Shown here in pieces: positions 8,924 to 17,299 of a stretch of 64,000 nt of DNA. Both the position numbers and the translations under genes were made by a program. This stretch comes from JAAUUE01 sp943370025. GTDB lineage: Bacteria > Cyanobacteriota > Cyanobacteriia > Cyanobacteriales > JAAUUE01. The DNA lies in assembly GCA_943370025.1 (NCBI GenBank), contig CALRPI020000002.1, positions 68,675 through 132,674 on the forward strand. The letters run 5' to 3'. Within the stretch, counting starts at the first letter, position 1. Each line of letters begins with the position of its first letter. The notes beneath the pieces were generated by a model. It saw nothing but the letters and a program-made list of their open reading frames with translations. It was not told the origin of the DNA and did no database searches.

Positions 8924-8930
8924 AAGGAGG
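8924..8930 (+). promoter_or_regulatory. Ribosome binding site that fixes the start at 8940
   Basis: AAGGAGG is a near-perfect anti-16S match. It lies 9 bases before the ATG at 8940. The upstream in-frame start at 8868 has no such site, and the encoded protein begins MRAVLMAGGSGTRLRPLT, the standard nucleotidyltransferase N-terminus, only from 8940. Confidence 0.85.
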
Positions 8931-8939
8931 AGACATGCC

Positions 8940-11627
8940 ATGCGAGCAGTATTAATGGCTGGTGGTTCGGGAACGAGGCTCCGTCCTCTGACCTGTGATC
9001 TACCAAAGCCGATGGTGCCGATTCTCAATCGCCCGATCGCTGAACATATTATCAACCTCCTGAAAAGACATAAAATCACCGAAATTATTGCCACCCTCCA
9101 CTACTTGCCAGATCTCCTCCGGGATTATTTTCAAGATGGTAGCGACTTTGGTGTCAGAATTACCTACGCCGTCGAAGAAGACCAGCCTCTAGGTACCGCA
9201 GGTTGTGTGAAGAATACCGCAGAACTGCTAAATAGTACCTTTTTAGTAATCAGTGGCGATAGTATTACGGATTTTAATTTAACCGAAGCGATCGCCTTTC
9301 ACTATGCCAAGGGAGCCAAGGCCACCATTATCCTCACCAAAGTCCCCAATCCTTTGGAGTTTGGTGTAGTCATCACCGATGAGAATCACCACATCCGCCG
9401 CTTTTTAGAGAAACCTTCCCCCGGAGAAATCTTTTCCGATACCGTAAATACGGGAATTTATATTCTGGAGCCGGAGGTGTTGGATTACCTGCCATCAGAT
9501 GTGGAATGTGATTTCTCCAAAGACCTATTTCCCCTGTTGCTAGAAAAGGGTGAACCCATGTATGGCTACGTGGCGGAGGGTTACTGGTGCGATGTGGGCA
9601 ACCTAGACACCTATCGAGAGAGCCAGTACGATGCCCTGCAAAAAAAAGTCAACCTAGACTTTGCCTATGCTGAATGGCAGGAGCAGGTGTGGATTGGGCA
9701 GAATACTCAAATTGACCCCACAGTGGAATTAGTTCCCCCCTGTTTAATTGGCAATAACTGCCGGATTATGGGACGAGTGAAAATCGAAGGCGGAACGGTG
9801 GTGGGAGATAACGTCACCATTGGCGTAGATGCCGACTTGAAACGTCCAATTATTTGTAATGGGGTGATTATTGGGGATGAGGTGAATTTAAGCGGTTGTG
9901 TGCTGGGGCGGGGAGCAAGGGTCGATCGCCGTGCCCATGTCCTAGAAGGCGCTGTGGTGGGTTCCCTTTCTACCGTAGGCGAAGAATCCCAGATTAGCCC
10001 CAATGTCCGAGTCTGGCCTAGCAAAAACATCGAGGCAGGGGCAACGCTGCATACTAATCTGATCTGGGGACACACTGCCCATCGGAATCTCTTCGGGCAG
10101 CGGGGGGTACAAGGTCTGGCAAATATTGATGTTACACCGACCTTTGCTGTGAAGTTGGGCGAGGCATACGGCTCCACCCTGAAACCAAATTCTACGGTGA
10201 TTGTCTCCCGTGACCAGCGGAGTATTTCTCGGATGGTCTCTAGATCTTTGATTGCTGGGTTGATGTCGGTGGGGATCAATATCCAAAACCTTGAAGCGAC
10301 GGCGATTCCCCTTTCCCGTACCGTCGTGCCTAAATTTGGCGTGGCGGGGGGCATCCATGTCCGGGTACATCCCGATCGTCCAGACTATATTTTGATAGAA
10401 ATCTTTGACTCCCAAGGGATTAATATTTCTAAATCCCAAGAGAAAAAAATTGAAGGGGCATACTTCAAAGAAGAACTTCGCCGGGCGCAGATCCATGAAA
10501 TTGGCGAAGTTAGCTACGCTGGCTCCGGCTCGGTAATTGATATTTACAGCAAAAGTTTCCAAAAGCACCTGAATATTGAAGCAATTCGCCACAGTGGCTC
10601 CAAGGTGGTTATTGACTATGGTTATGGGGTTTCGGGGGCGATTCTGCCTTTATTACTGGGGAAATTTGGCTGTGATGCCGTGGTCTTAAACGCCAGTCTG
10701 AATCAGGTGGGTTTATCCAATGAAGAAAAAGAAGAGTTGTTAGTCCAGTTGGGGGAAGTGGTTAAGGCACTCAAGGCAAATTTCGGGGTGCAAGTTGCCG
10801 CCAATGGGGAGCAGTTGATTTTGGTGGATGAGTTGGGCTATGCGGTGCGGGGAGAAATGCTGACGGGGCTGATGGTGAATATCATGCTGACAGCTAGTCC
10901 CCGCAGTTCGGTCGTGGTTCCGGTGCAGGCTTCTTCGGCGATCGAGGAAATTGCCGATCGCCACAATGGCCGGGTGATCCGGACCAAATCTAACCCCACT
11001 GCCCTGATGGAGGCTTCCCAGACTAATCCGAATGTTGTCTTAGGCGGCAGCGGTTCCATGGGGTTCATTTTTCCCCAACTCCATCCCGGCTTTGATGCCA
11101 TGTTCTGTATTGCCAAACTGATTGAAATGCTGATGGTGCAGGAGCGATCTCTGGCTCAAATTCGTGCCGAACTACCCTTAGTTACTCACAAATCAGAAAC
11201 TGTCCGTTGTCCTTGGAATATCAAGGGTTCACTGATGCGGCATTTAATTGAAATTCATGCTTCTAAAAACTTAGAACTCATTGATGGGGTAAAAATTTAT
11301 TTTCCATCTCCACCATCGGTAGGTTTTAATCACGAAAGCAGTAGAACTACCTCATCTCGACAAGATGCTATGACTCCATCTCGGCAAGACTCAATACCTG
11401 CTGGATTCAACATATCTGCTTTGCGAGAAGATGCCGTAACCCCACTGCGATCGATGTCTGTAACTCCTCCCCACGGGGATAGAGACCACTGGGTGTTGAT
11501 TTTGCCAGATGCTGGGGAACCAATGGTCCATATTTTCACCAATGGCACGGATGCTCGCTGGGTAAATTCTATCTTGGCGGATTATACTGCCCATGTAAAA
11601 GAGTTCGTAGCTCAAGAGTTGCGTTAA
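8940..11627 (+). CDS. Sugar nucleotidyltransferase fused to phosphomannomutase-like domain
   Basis: From the ATG at 8940 the product is 895 residues. Residues 1-235 form a nucleotidyltransferase: AGGSGTRLRPLT (7-18) binds nucleotide, PKPMVPI follows, and GEPMYGYVAEGYWCDVGN ends the catalytic core. Residues about 250-380 are left-handed beta-helix hexapeptides (IGNNCRIMGRVKIEGG, VVGDNVTIGVDA). From about 385 onward there is an alpha-D-phosphohexomutase-like module. The usual TASHNP phosphoserine loop is replaced by AGGIHVRVHPDRPD, so mutase catalysis by the normal route looks unlikely. A roughly 52-residue Ser/Arg/Thr-rich insertion (about 790-845, bases about 11305-11485) interrupts the C-terminal domain before DHWVLILPDAGEPMVHIF. 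Cyanobacterial homologues annotated mannose-1-phosphate guanylyltransferase are about 840 residues from memory, so the excess is about the size of the insertion. Likely role: NDP-sugar supply for polysaccharide. Confidence 0.88.
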   Translation: MRAVLMAGGSGTRLRPLTCDLPKPMVPILNRPIAEHIINLLKRHKITEIIATLHYLPDLLRDYFQDGSDFGVRITYAVEEDQPLGTAGCVKNTAELLNSTFLVISGDSITDFNLTEAIAFHYAKGAKATIILTKVPNPLEFGVVITDENHHIRRFLEKPSPGEIFSDTVNTGIYILEPEVLDYLPSDVECDFSKDLFPLLLEKGEPMYGYVAEGYWCDVGNLDTYRESQYDALQKKVNLDFAYAEWQEQVWIGQNTQIDPTVELVPPCLIGNNCRIMGRVKIEGGTVVGDNVTIGVDADLKRPIICNGVIIGDEVNLSGCVLGRGARVDRRAHVLEGAVVGSLSTVGEESQISPNVRVWPSKNIEAGATLHTNLIWGHTAHRNLFGQRGVQGLANIDVTPTFAVKLGEAYGSTLKPNSTVIVSRDQRSISRMVSRSLIAGLMSVGINIQNLEATAIPLSRTVVPKFGVAGGIHVRVHPDRPDYILIEIFDSQGINISKSQEKKIEGAYFKEELRRAQIHEIGEVSYAGSGSVIDIYSKSFQKHLNIEAIRHSGSKVVIDYGYGVSGAILPLLLGKFGCDAVVLNASLNQVGLSNEEKEELLVQLGEVVKALKANFGVQVAANGEQLILVDELGYAVRGEMLTGLMVNIMLTASPRSSVVVPVQASSAIEEIADRHNGRVIRTKSNPTALMEASQTNPNVVLGGSGSMGFIFPQLHPGFDAMFCIAKLIEMLMVQERSLAQIRAELPLVTHKSETVRCPWNIKGSLMRHLIEIHASKNLELIDGVKIYFPSPPSVGFNHESSRTTSSRQDAMTPSRQDSIPAGFNISALREDAVTPLRSMSVTPPHGDRDHWVLILPDAGEPMVHIFTNGTDARWVNSILADYTAHVKEFVAQELR

Positions 11628-12042
11628 TAATATTGCGTTAATAATAAAATTTGCCTATCCATACCTATCTATAGCCATGCTTGAAACCAATGAGACTATA
11701 CTTTTAGCCACTGGATTACGGTACTCTTAATACATAACGTGAATTTGGAACGTGAATTTGGGTTAAGCCGGAACCCTCCCCCTAGCCCTCTCCCCTTTTG
11801 GGAGAGGGAACAAGAAAATTTAGTCTTGCTTCCCTTCTCCCCTTGACGGAGTATCGCCGATTTATTCAGCACGGTAAGTCCGTCGTGGACTAAGGGAATA
11901 GGGATATTATTATTTTTAACTCGGATTTGGTATCACCCTTCAAAGATGGGTGAAATCACTAAGGATCGTGATATCAAGACGATCGATCCCTTCTAAACTC
12001 ATAGTACAATTGTTTTACTCATATCTAGGAGATGACTAGCCC
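11628..12042. repeat. Intergenic region with CCCTCTCCC/GGGAGAGGG hairpin
   Basis: About 415 bp without a gene. A CCCTCCCCCTAGCCCTCTCC tract pairs its CCCTCTCCC with GGGAGAGGG (near 11787-11810), a palindrome seen widely between cyanobacterial genes, and may end the upstream transcript. A short direct repeat GAACGTGAATTTGG/ACGTGAATTTGG lies near 11739-11762. A GATTTGGTATCACCC segment near 11925-11938 resembles one end of the ATACCAAATC element annotated at 45835. The ssb promoter should be in the last 100 bases. Confidence 0.45.
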
Positions 12043-12483
12043 ATGAATAGCTGTATTTTAATGGCACAGATTATTAAAGAGCCAGAACTGCGCTATACCA
12101 CAGATAATCAATTGCCTACATCCCAAATGTTAGTTCAGTTTCCTGCTCTAAAGCCAGAAGATAGCCCCGCAACTCTTCGGGTTGTGGGTTGGGGAGATCT
12201 GGCAACAGAAATTAAAGAGAATTTCCACGAAGGGGATCAGGTAATTATTCAAGGGCGGCTGCAAATGAACTCGATCGATCGCCCCGAAGGTTTCAAGGAA
12301 AAACGAGCCGAGCTGAGTGTCTCTAAAATATATAAAGTCGGTGAAACAACTGGTTTTAGTGCTAATCCACCTAATTCTAGCCCCACCCCAGTAACGACAA
12401 CACCCATCTCTGCCCCATCTACCTATAAACCCACCCCTGAGAGAACTGCCCCAGAGCCAGACCTAGATGACATTCCCTTTTAG
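12043..12483 (+). CDS. ssb: Single-stranded DNA-binding protein
   Basis: The 146-residue protein has an OB-fold (about 1-105) in which residues MNSCILMAQIIKEPELRYT, VVGWGDLATEI and GDQVIIQGRLQMNS match SSB. A Pro/Thr/Ser-rich linker follows, and the acidic tip is DLDDIPF. That tip is the SSB protein-interaction tail that binds replication and repair partners. It is shorter than many bacterial SSBs but normal for this cyanobacterial form. A TAGGAGAT site precedes the ATG by about 10 bases. The stop codon TAG coincides with the boundary of a short transposable element (12483-12562), and removing that element also leaves a TAG. Confidence 0.9.
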   Translation: MNSCILMAQIIKEPELRYTTDNQLPTSQMLVQFPALKPEDSPATLRVVGWGDLATEIKENFHEGDQVIIQGRLQMNSIDRPEGFKEKRAELSVSKIYKVGETTGFSANPPNSSPTPVTTTPISAPSTYKPTPERTAPEPDLDDIPF

Positions 12484-12562
12484 AGGCCATTTATAAAGTG
12501 GCTAGAAGGTCTAATTTTGCTACCCCTCTTGGATAGCAAAATTAGACTTGATAAATAGCCTC
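12483..12562 (+). mobile_element. MITE family 1, copy A (TTA target duplication)
   Basis: An 80-bp palindromic element starts GAGGCCATTTATAAAGTGGC and ends ATAAATAGCCTC, flanked by TTA on both sides (12480-12482 and 12563-12565). The core stem TCTAATTTTGCTA pairs perfectly with TAGCAAAATTAGA. It shares ends with the copies at 19809, 41822 and 47864, and with the end of the IS5-like remnant at 33225. The 3-bp TNA duplication is typical of the IS1031 group of the IS5 family. Orientation is taken from the GGCTAGAAGG marker. Confidence 0.8.
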
Positions 12563-12609
12563 TTAGGGAAGCAATGCAAATGATTAATTGGATGAAGACC
12601 TACGGATTT

Positions 12610-12645
12610 GGTAGTTGTTGCCGGCGCAGACCCAGGACAACTACC
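12610..12645 (-). terminator. Hairpin downstream of the ferredoxin gene
   Basis: GGTAGTTGT pairs with ACAACTACC (9 bp) around an 18-base GC-rich loop, 17 bp past the stop codon of the minus-strand ferredoxin gene. There is no clear T tract, so termination is only a possibility. Confidence 0.35.
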
Positions 12646-12662
12646 GGGCGATCGCCATATCT

Positions 12663-12959
12663 CTAAGGTTTAGTTTTGACGCTTATTGGCCCATTAACTA
12701 TGGTTTGGCAGGCCAGGCGATAGCTGTCAGGCTTCTTCTTGAGCTTGCGGGTTTCAAACTCGGTTCGAGGAGAAAGATTTTCTATGCCCTCAACAATTTC
12801 TACTATGCAAGTCCCACACTGACCATAGCCCCCGCAATTCATCATCTTGCCCGTAAAAGTATAGATATCAATGCGGTTTTGGATAGCCTTCTCCCGCAAA
12901 TTGGCTCCATCCGCCGCGATTATTTCTTGATTTTCTTTGACAAACGTTATGTTGGCCAT
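12663..12959 (-). CDS. 2Fe-2S ferredoxin
   Basis: The 98-residue protein has the beta-grasp ferredoxin fold. The ligand cysteines are C42, C48 and C51 in CGGYGQCGTC, and C84 in RLACQT. The C-x5-C-x2-C...C spacing is that of 2Fe-2S ferredoxins with the longer first gap, and differs from the photosynthetic PetF spacing (C-x4-C-x2-C). It is thus a special-purpose electron carrier and not the main photosynthetic ferredoxin. Partners cannot be read from the context: the neighbours are ssb and a histidine kinase, and it is transcribed alone. Confidence 0.9.
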   Translation of the reverse strand: MANITFVKENQEIIAADGANLREKAIQNRIDIYTFTGKMMNCGGYGQCGTCIVEIVEGIENLSPRTEFETRKLKKKPDSYRLACQTIVNGPISVKTKP

Positions 12960-13306
12960 AGGGTATTTTTACTTGTAGTTAATTTATTTATGTAGAACTT
13001 ACAGCAGTTTGAGAGTGGGTGGCTACAGCCACCCACTTGGCAATGCGTAAGTCCTAATTATTTTTGATTTACATTGATTAGCAGATATTAATAAATTTTA
13101 ACAAAAATTGCTCCCAACTCATTTCCCATTTAATTACCAGAGTTATGGCAACCGCCAAAGGTTTTTAGGATGGAACCATCATTTTGCAGTGGTTCCATAA
13201 CATCACCGGCTTGGCGAGGACTGGAGAACTTTCCTCTAACCAAGGTTTAAGCCCAGCCATGTTAGCCTATATATAATATAAGTTGATACTACCCGTAATC
13301 TTTCCT
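12960..13306. other. Intergenic region with a partial MITE family 2 end
   Basis: About 350 bp without a gene. Bases 13002-13050 match the left half of MITE family 2 (CAGCAGTTTGAGAGTGGG, then the GTGGCTACAGCCAC hairpin) and then diverge. Promoters for the ferredoxin (minus) and the histidine kinase (plus) must lie here. A TATATATAATATAAG tract near 13268-13282 is a plausible -10 region for the kinase. Confidence 0.45.
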
Positions 13307-15328
13307 ATGATCGGGTTTCAGCATCTGAAAAACTCTATGTTTAAGTCAAACCCTATTTCCTTTCGGCGAATTCTTCTATCGAGGATTCTCCTGTTACTAG
13401 TGCCAGTTTTGCTTTCAGGGGTTTATGTCACCTATCGCAAAGCCCGCTCTGGTTTATTGGAAACTTCTAGACAAAATGTCAAAGAGAGTGCCATTAGGGA
13501 AGGGGAAAGACTAATTGACCATATCAATGCCCTAGAGGCTAATCTCCTGACTGCGAGTACAGCGACAGTGTGGCAGGAGACACCCCTAAAAGATGCTCAG
13601 AAATTTCTTTCCCAACTCCAACACAAATTACCGACGGATGTTCAATGTGTTCAGATTAGTAGTACTTTGAACCAAAATATTGTAGCCAGTACCTGTGGGA
13701 ATCAACCCCTCGTGATTGTGCCGACAAATTTTTGGGCACCTCAAAAGGAATCTACTTTTCTTAGGGATCAAAAACTTTATGTGACAACTGTTCAGCCTTC
13801 TGCTCAGCCCAAATCACCGCAAGACCAACCTGTGCTAGAAGAACTGCAATCTCCTCAACTTTATTTAACTTTTAGTGTGCCAATCTATGATCGCCAAGGC
13901 AAGCTAAATCAACTTCTCCACGTGAAAACCTCCCTTCTCAAGGACAGATCTTCCACCCTCATCAAGCCTCCTAGTACGGTGATTATTAGCCAAGAGGGAA
14001 TTATTTTAGCCCATCCTAATCCCAGCATTGTCGGCAAAAATATTCAGCAAATGCCAGATGCAGATAGATTAAAAAGCATTCTCAGAAATGCCTTAAGTAA
14101 CCAACAAAATTTCTTGCATTTGTTCTCTTTTTCAGCCCCTGGTCAGGAGTTATTGACAGGCTACACTGCTATCCCTAGCCCAGTTACCAGAAATACTGAG
14201 CAACAGTGGGTAATTCTGGCGATTACGCCCCTTGATACCGCCTTAGCTGGAATGTTGGAAATTCAACAAATACTGTTAGTGTTTACCCTCGCTTTGTTGA
14301 TGGCGGGCATTTGTGCGGCAATGTACATTGCCACGGCCTTGGCGCGTCCCATCGAGCAACTCCGGGACTATGCCCTGCATTCTCAACCCCATTCCTTGTC
14401 TTCGTTGCGATCGCAGGATTTCCAAATTAGAGAGTTTGGTCAACTCTCCCAAGCCCTCCAGAGTATGGTGGAAAGATTAACTCGTTGGGCTGAGGAGTTG
14501 GAGACAGCATGGAAGGAAGCGATCGAAGCCAATCGCCTCAAAAGCGAATTTCTGGCTACTACTTCCCATGAACTGAGAACTCCCCTGAATGCCATTATTG
14601 GTTGTCTGCGCCTTGTCGAAGATGGGCTTTGTGACGATCGCGATGAAGAGATCGAACTATTGCAAAAAGCTGATCAAGCAGCCGTGAATTTATTAAAAAT
14701 CATTGATGATTTATTAGACTTTGCCAAAATCGAAGCCGGGAATTTGACCGTAGACATGGCACCCTTAGACTTAAATCAACTGCTCAAGGAAGTTATTGAT
14801 TTACAACTGCCCGACTTGACCGCCAAGGGATTAAATCTAGTTCCTCCAGAGTTTGCCGATCAAGTTACCGTCCGGGGCGATCGAGAAAAGCTCCAACAAG
14901 TATTTATCAATCTCCTCAGCAACGCCATTAAATTTACCGATCAAGGCAGCATTACTATTTCTATGTATCCAGAGGGAAGCCACCCCTCAAAAACTGCCGA
15001 ATTGTATCCTCCAGCCCCCACTCGTACCCAAAATCTCCTAGAAAATAAACCGGACGTTATTATCATTGAATTTCAAGATACGGGCATCGGCATTCCCCTA
15101 GACAACCAGAGCAAATTATTTCGTCCTTTTGTGATGGCGGATGGGAGTAGCACGCGGAAGTTTGGCGGGACTGGCTTAGGATTGGCGATCTCTCGCAACT
15201 TAATAGAAATGATGGGGGGAAGCATTCAACTTTCTAGCCCCGGCGAAGGTCTTGGCACAACCGTCCAAGTAATTTTACCCGCCCTGAATATCCACCCCAT
15301 ATCTCTTGAATTTGCTGGCAAGTCATGA
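13307..15328 (+). CDS. Membrane sensor histidine kinase with periplasmic Cache-like domain
   Basis: Taken from the ATG at 13307 (673 residues; a TTG at 13283 or an ATG at 13337 are alternatives, none with a strong ribosome site). A first transmembrane helix (RILLLLVPVLLSGVYV) is followed by about 280 extracytoplasmic residues of Cache type, including PSTVIISQEGIILAHPNPSI. A second helix (LLVFTLALLMAGICAAMYIA) and a HAMP-like linker follow. The HisKA phosphoacceptor is the histidine in TTSHELRTPLN (codon at 14567-14569). The HATPase has an N box (INLLSNAIKFTDQG), G1 (DTGIGIP) and G2 (GGTGLGLAIS). It senses an outside signal that cannot be named. No response regulator gene is adjacent, so this is an orphan kinase. 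Confidence 0.92.
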   Translation: MIGFQHLKNSMFKSNPISFRRILLSRILLLLVPVLLSGVYVTYRKARSGLLETSRQNVKESAIREGERLIDHINALEANLLTASTATVWQETPLKDAQKFLSQLQHKLPTDVQCVQISSTLNQNIVASTCGNQPLVIVPTNFWAPQKESTFLRDQKLYVTTVQPSAQPKSPQDQPVLEELQSPQLYLTFSVPIYDRQGKLNQLLHVKTSLLKDRSSTLIKPPSTVIISQEGIILAHPNPSIVGKNIQQMPDADRLKSILRNALSNQQNFLHLFSFSAPGQELLTGYTAIPSPVTRNTEQQWVILAITPLDTALAGMLEIQQILLVFTLALLMAGICAAMYIATALARPIEQLRDYALHSQPHSLSSLRSQDFQIREFGQLSQALQSMVERLTRWAEELETAWKEAIEANRLKSEFLATTSHELRTPLNAIIGCLRLVEDGLCDDRDEEIELLQKADQAAVNLLKIIDDLLDFAKIEAGNLTVDMAPLDLNQLLKEVIDLQLPDLTAKGLNLVPPEFADQVTVRGDREKLQQVFINLLSNAIKFTDQGSITISMYPEGSHPSKTAELYPPAPTRTQNLLENKPDVIIIEFQDTGIGIPLDNQSKLFRPFVMADGSSTRKFGGTGLGLAISRNLIEMMGGSIQLSSPGEGLGTTVQVILPALNIHPISLEFAGKS

Positions 15329-15355
15329 TTTGCATAACTATCCTAGTGATCGCTG

Positions 15356-15445
15356 TAGCAGTCCTGAATAGGTTGAAAACGGCTCCCCCAGAGGGGGAGC
15401 CGTTTTCAACCTCCTCTAGAATTTCTAAATCAATTAGGATTGCTA
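15356..15445 (+). mobile_element. MITE family 3, copy 1
   Basis: A 90-bp element with inverted ends TAGCAGTCCTGAAT and ATTAGGATTGCTA. The core palindrome GAAAACGGCTCCCCC / GGGGGAGCCGTTTTC is a very stable hairpin. The closest relative is the copy at 23013-23100, in the same orientation. Lying right after the kinase gene, it could also act as its terminator. Confidence 0.7.
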
Positions 15446-15492
15446 TATAATCAATAAAAAATAGAAATAAAAATAGAATTTGAGGCTAGACT

Positions 15493-16137
15493 ATGACATC
15501 CTATGCTGCTGCTTCTGCTAGAGCCGAAATGGGAGAACTGCGCCGATTAAAAACTCTTCTCCCCCCAGAATTACAAAGTTGGGTACTCGTAGAAGGAACT
15601 ACAGAGGTCAACCCGACCCTAATTCGTTCTGAGGAAGTAGGCAAAGATGAAGTGGAAATTCAGATTGATCTCATTAAGTGGGATCAGTTGGCCTTGGATC
15701 AACGCAACCTGTTGTTTTGGCATGAAGTGGCTCGGATTCAGAATGATACAGTACCCAAGGAAGGGTGGGAAATGGCAGCTCTAGCAATCGGCTTAGGAGG
15801 GGCTGTAGGAGAGTTATGGGTGCAGGATGGATTATTATTGGTGCTGGCTTTGGGTTTATGCGGATTTTCTGGATTTCGCATGTACCAAAGGAATAATGGC
15901 AGTAAAGTACTAAGAGAAGCTACCGAGGCAGATGAGAAGTCGATCGCCCTAGCTACTCGCTTTGGCTATACCCTACCCAATGCCTACAAGAGTCTGGCTA
16001 GTGCCCTGAAAACCCTTGTAGAAATGACTCCTAGCAAAGGACAGCGGCAGAGATATGAAGCTCGCCTACAAGCCTTGAAGCGGAGTGCGGCGAAAGCCAA
16101 GGCGAGGACTCAAGGGAGCCGCGAGGTTTTAGAATAA
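15493..16137 (+). CDS. DUF3318 conserved cyanobacterial membrane protein
   Basis: The 214-residue protein matches the cyanobacterial DUF3318 pattern. A soluble N-terminal region contains ELRRLKTLLPPELQSWVLVEG and DQRNLLFWHEVARIQ. Two close hydrophobic segments (about 96-108 and 112-128) form a likely hairpin. A basic, coiled C-terminus follows (about 165-214, KGQRQRYEARLQALKRSAAKAKA). The HEVARI motif resembles the HExxR-type metal site of some peptidases but lacks the second half, so no activity is claimed. It is a single gene between a MITE and the STAS fusion. Function unknown. Confidence 0.8.
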   Translation: MTSYAAASARAEMGELRRLKTLLPPELQSWVLVEGTTEVNPTLIRSEEVGKDEVEIQIDLIKWDQLALDQRNLLFWHEVARIQNDTVPKEGWEMAALAIGLGGAVGELWVQDGLLLVLALGLCGFSGFRMYQRNNGSKVLREATEADEKSIALATRFGYTLPNAYKSLASALKTLVEMTPSKGQRQRYEARLQALKRSAAKAKARTQGSREVLE

Positions 16138-16283
16138 GCACTGAGCATCAGGGTCAATCTTTATTCGCTCAATTATAAATTTAGCGTTGCCTAGCAATAT
16201 CGCTATTTCTAATGACTAATCCCTTAGTCAACCAATAATTACTGACCTAATCACTACTAACTGAATAACTACATACTCAAGTT

Positions 16284-17279
16284 ATGGTAGAGCCAACTTC
16301 CCCTAGAGAATTCCCCCTCAAGATGACCAGCCAAGGGGTAGTCATGAAACTTCCTCCAAAACTTACAGTGCTGGAGGCGGTTCCGTTCAAATTAGCCTAT
16401 CAAAAAATTGTCCAAGCCAGTCCTCCACCAGCACAGATTATTCTTGATTGGAGTGAGACTACTTTTATTGATAGCAGTGGCATTGGAGCTTTAGTTGCCA
16501 ACATTAAACACACTAGAGAAAAACAAGTATCTCTGACCCTGAAAAACGTCCATCCCCAAGTGATGGCGGTATTTTCTATGACTGGCTTAGACAAAATTCT
16601 GGATATTGAAGTGGTAGTGGAGCATCAAGAAGTGATCGCCCGTGTGCCAGAAGTACAGCCACCGGCAACCCATCCCTCTATTCGCTCTTGGGTGAAGCGA
16701 CTGATTGATATTGTCGGTAGTATTGTCGGGTTGTTGATTACGGGGGCTTTATTTATTCCGATCGCGATCGCCATCCGCCTAGATAGCCCCGGTCCGATCC
16801 TCTTTGGCCAAGCCCGCTGCGGCTGGATGGGGAAACGATTTTTCATGTGGAAGTTCCGTTCTATGTATAGCGATGCCGAAGCCAGAAGAGCCGAAGTCCC
16901 CAATCAAGCCACTGGGGCATTTTTTAAGAATGACCAAGACCCAAGGATTACCAAGGTCGGCCGCTTCTTACGCAAAACCAGTCTGGATGAATTGCCTCAG
17001 TTTTGGAATGTCCTCCGGGGAGAGATGAGTTTGGTTGGCAGTAGACCTTCAGTACTTTACGAATTAGACTACTATGAGGTTCCAGAATGGCAGCGGTTAG
17101 ATGTCAAACCGGGAATGACCGGAGAGTGGCAAGTGCATGGGCGATCAAAAATTCGCAATTTTGAGGATGTGATCGAACTAGACCTCCGCTACCAAAGGAA
17201 TTGGAGTCTGATGTACGATTTCAAGTTAATTTTCAAAACTATTATGATTTTATTTAATAGAGATAGTGGTGCTGTTTAG
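16284..17279 (+). CDS. STAS domain fused to undecaprenyl-phosphate sugar transferase
   Basis: The 331-residue protein joins two modules. Residues about 14-118 are a STAS (anti-sigma-factor antagonist) domain with FIDSSGIGALV (61-71), where the serine of the DSSG motif is the usual phosphorylation site. Residues about 137-331 are a bacterial sugar transferase (PF02397, WcaJ/PglC-like C-terminal half): a membrane segment KRLIDIVGSIVGLLITGALF, then GPILFGQARCGWMGKRF, KFRSM, TSLDELPQFWNVL and LVGSRPSV. That part transfers a sugar phosphate to undecaprenyl phosphate and starts polysaccharide assembly. The adjacent RsbW-like kinase gene, 20 bp downstream, suggests that phosphorylation of the STAS part controls the transferase. 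This control is an inference. Confidence 0.9.
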   Translation: MVEPTSPREFPLKMTSQGVVMKLPPKLTVLEAVPFKLAYQKIVQASPPPAQIILDWSETTFIDSSGIGALVANIKHTREKQVSLTLKNVHPQVMAVFSMTGLDKILDIEVVVEHQEVIARVPEVQPPATHPSIRSWVKRLIDIVGSIVGLLITGALFIPIAIAIRLDSPGPILFGQARCGWMGKRFFMWKFRSMYSDAEARRAEVPNQATGAFFKNDQDPRITKVGRFLRKTSLDELPQFWNVLRGEMSLVGSRPSVLYELDYYEVPEWQRLDVKPGMTGEWQVHGRSKIRNFEDVIELDLRYQRNWSLMYDFKLIFKTIMILFNRDSGAV

Positions 17280-17299
17280 CTATCCCTAGTTTATTGTTA

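Noticed and set aside
9707..10592. Two long antisense open frames opposite the sugar nucleotidyltransferase fusion
   Set aside because: They are shadows of the strongly conserved plus-strand gene, with Pro/Arg/Thr-biased composition and no ribosome site.
12663..12959. Main photosynthetic ferredoxin PetF
   Set aside because: The cysteine spacing C-x5-C-x2-C differs from PetF (C-x4-C-x2-C), so it is a different 2Fe-2S ferredoxin.
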